From Patescibacteria group bacterium (GTDB lineage Bacteria > Patescibacteriota > UBA1384 > CAILIB01), in NCBI GenBank assembly GCA_022842085.1, contig JALHQF010000031.1, positions 1-6,387 of the forward strand: DNA of 6,387 nucleotides. Direction: 5' to 3'. Each line of letters begins with the position of its first letter. The stretch's first letter is position 1. Below are positions 6,153 to 6,387 of the stretch, one piece after another. The notes under the pieces are model-generated. The model was given only the letters and a program-made list of their open reading frames with translations, searched no databases and had not been told where the DNA came from. The translations under genes and the position numbers were made by a program.

Positions 6153-6387
6153 AGTTTGGGACGTTCACGCGAGGCCGACCGGGGCCCTTCCTTGGATAGT
6201 GGTCCGTAGGGGCCACCGGTTGCGGCAAGCCGCTGCTGGTTCCGGGCGCGGCGGTGGGTCTTGCTCGGCTGGCGTCCGAGCGTTGGGAAAAATCTCGAGG
6301 AGAGGGATGCAGAGGTGCGTCTTCTGTCTACTTAGCGAATAACACTGCTTTCGGCAAATTGGATCGCCAGAGATGGCGCCAGTCCAT
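6153..6387. other. GC-rich structured region with no recognised gene
   Basis: This stretch is clearly richer in G and C than the rest, especially 6160-6290, and several frames are open on both strands, as expected by chance at such composition. On the minus strand one frame is open for 58 codons (6327-6154). It ends at a stop (6153-6151) that overlaps the terminator stem and has a Pro/Arg-rich end with KGPGRPR, but no ATG. Another minus frame enters from the right edge and stops at 6334-6332, ending AIQFAESSVIR; a third runs from the edge to a TGA near 6167. On the plus strand, hairpins are possible at 6199-6216, 6222-6233, 6263-6281 and 6360-6386. It does not match tmRNA, RNase P RNA, SRP RNA or a tRNA by the signatures I could look for. 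It may hold the end of a minus-strand gene or a structured RNA. Confidence 0.4.

Noticed and set aside
6298..6342. Small plus-strand frame with a GAGGAG site before ATG (MQRCVFC start)
   Set aside because: It stops after eleven codons; the Cys pair only superficially recalls zinc-ribbon starts.
6153..6387. tmRNA, RNase P RNA, SRP RNA or tRNA
   Set aside because: None of the sequence signatures are present, such as a TTCRA T-loop with paired flanks, the GAGGAAAGTCC core of RNase P RNA, or the GGAAGG-AGCAG region of SRP RNA.

Overview
This is bacterial DNA with a GC-rich protein-coding layout. It holds one divergent pair of transcription units: a comEC-type competence gene on the minus strand, running off the left edge, and a five-gene plus-strand cluster of grpE, dnaK, a shortened dnaJ, an Atm1-like ABC exporter and a small membrane protein of unknown function. 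TGA ends dnaJ exactly where its homologues end and TGG encodes Trp, so the standard genetic code applies. DnaK carries the extra segment in the nucleotide-binding domain that Firmicutes and Actinobacteria lack. Compact spacing, a very small DnaJ, weak or absent Shine-Dalgarno sites and ComEC would fit a candidate-phyla-radiation (Patescibacteria-like) genome, but this is inference and the lineage cannot be fixed from the sequence alone.

Layout. Positions 1-822 (minus) encode the N-terminal 274 residues of ComEC. Positions 823-931 are the divergent control region, with a good sigma70-type promoter (TTGACG, 17 bases, TACACT) firing rightward over a perfect 6+4+6 inverted repeat. The predicted transcript begins at about position 931, next to a GTG at 932, so grpE may be read from a leaderless mRNA. 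grpE (932-1381), dnaK (1391-3259) and dnaJ (3260-3829) are packed with gaps of 9 and 0 bases. The ABC exporter (3826-5595) overlaps dnaJ by 4 bases (ATGA), and the last membrane protein starts 9 bases after it (5605-6114). A GC-rich hairpin at 6128-6152 closes the cluster. Its T-run is better placed for transcripts coming from the right on the minus strand. The last 235 bases are very GC-rich and hold several hairpins and competing open frames but no gene I can recognise.

How the genes work together. GrpE (nucleotide exchange), DnaK (Hsp70) and DnaJ (J-protein) form the core Hsp70 folding machine. The DnaJ is unusual: it goes from the J domain and G/F region straight to the second C-terminal beta-domain, with no zinc-binding region and no first substrate-binding domain. 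The exporter is translationally coupled to dnaJ, so export by an Atm1/HMT1-like pump and protein quality control are probably co-expressed. No known stress operator (CIRCE or HAIR type) is visible upstream; the promoter palindrome is the only operator candidate.
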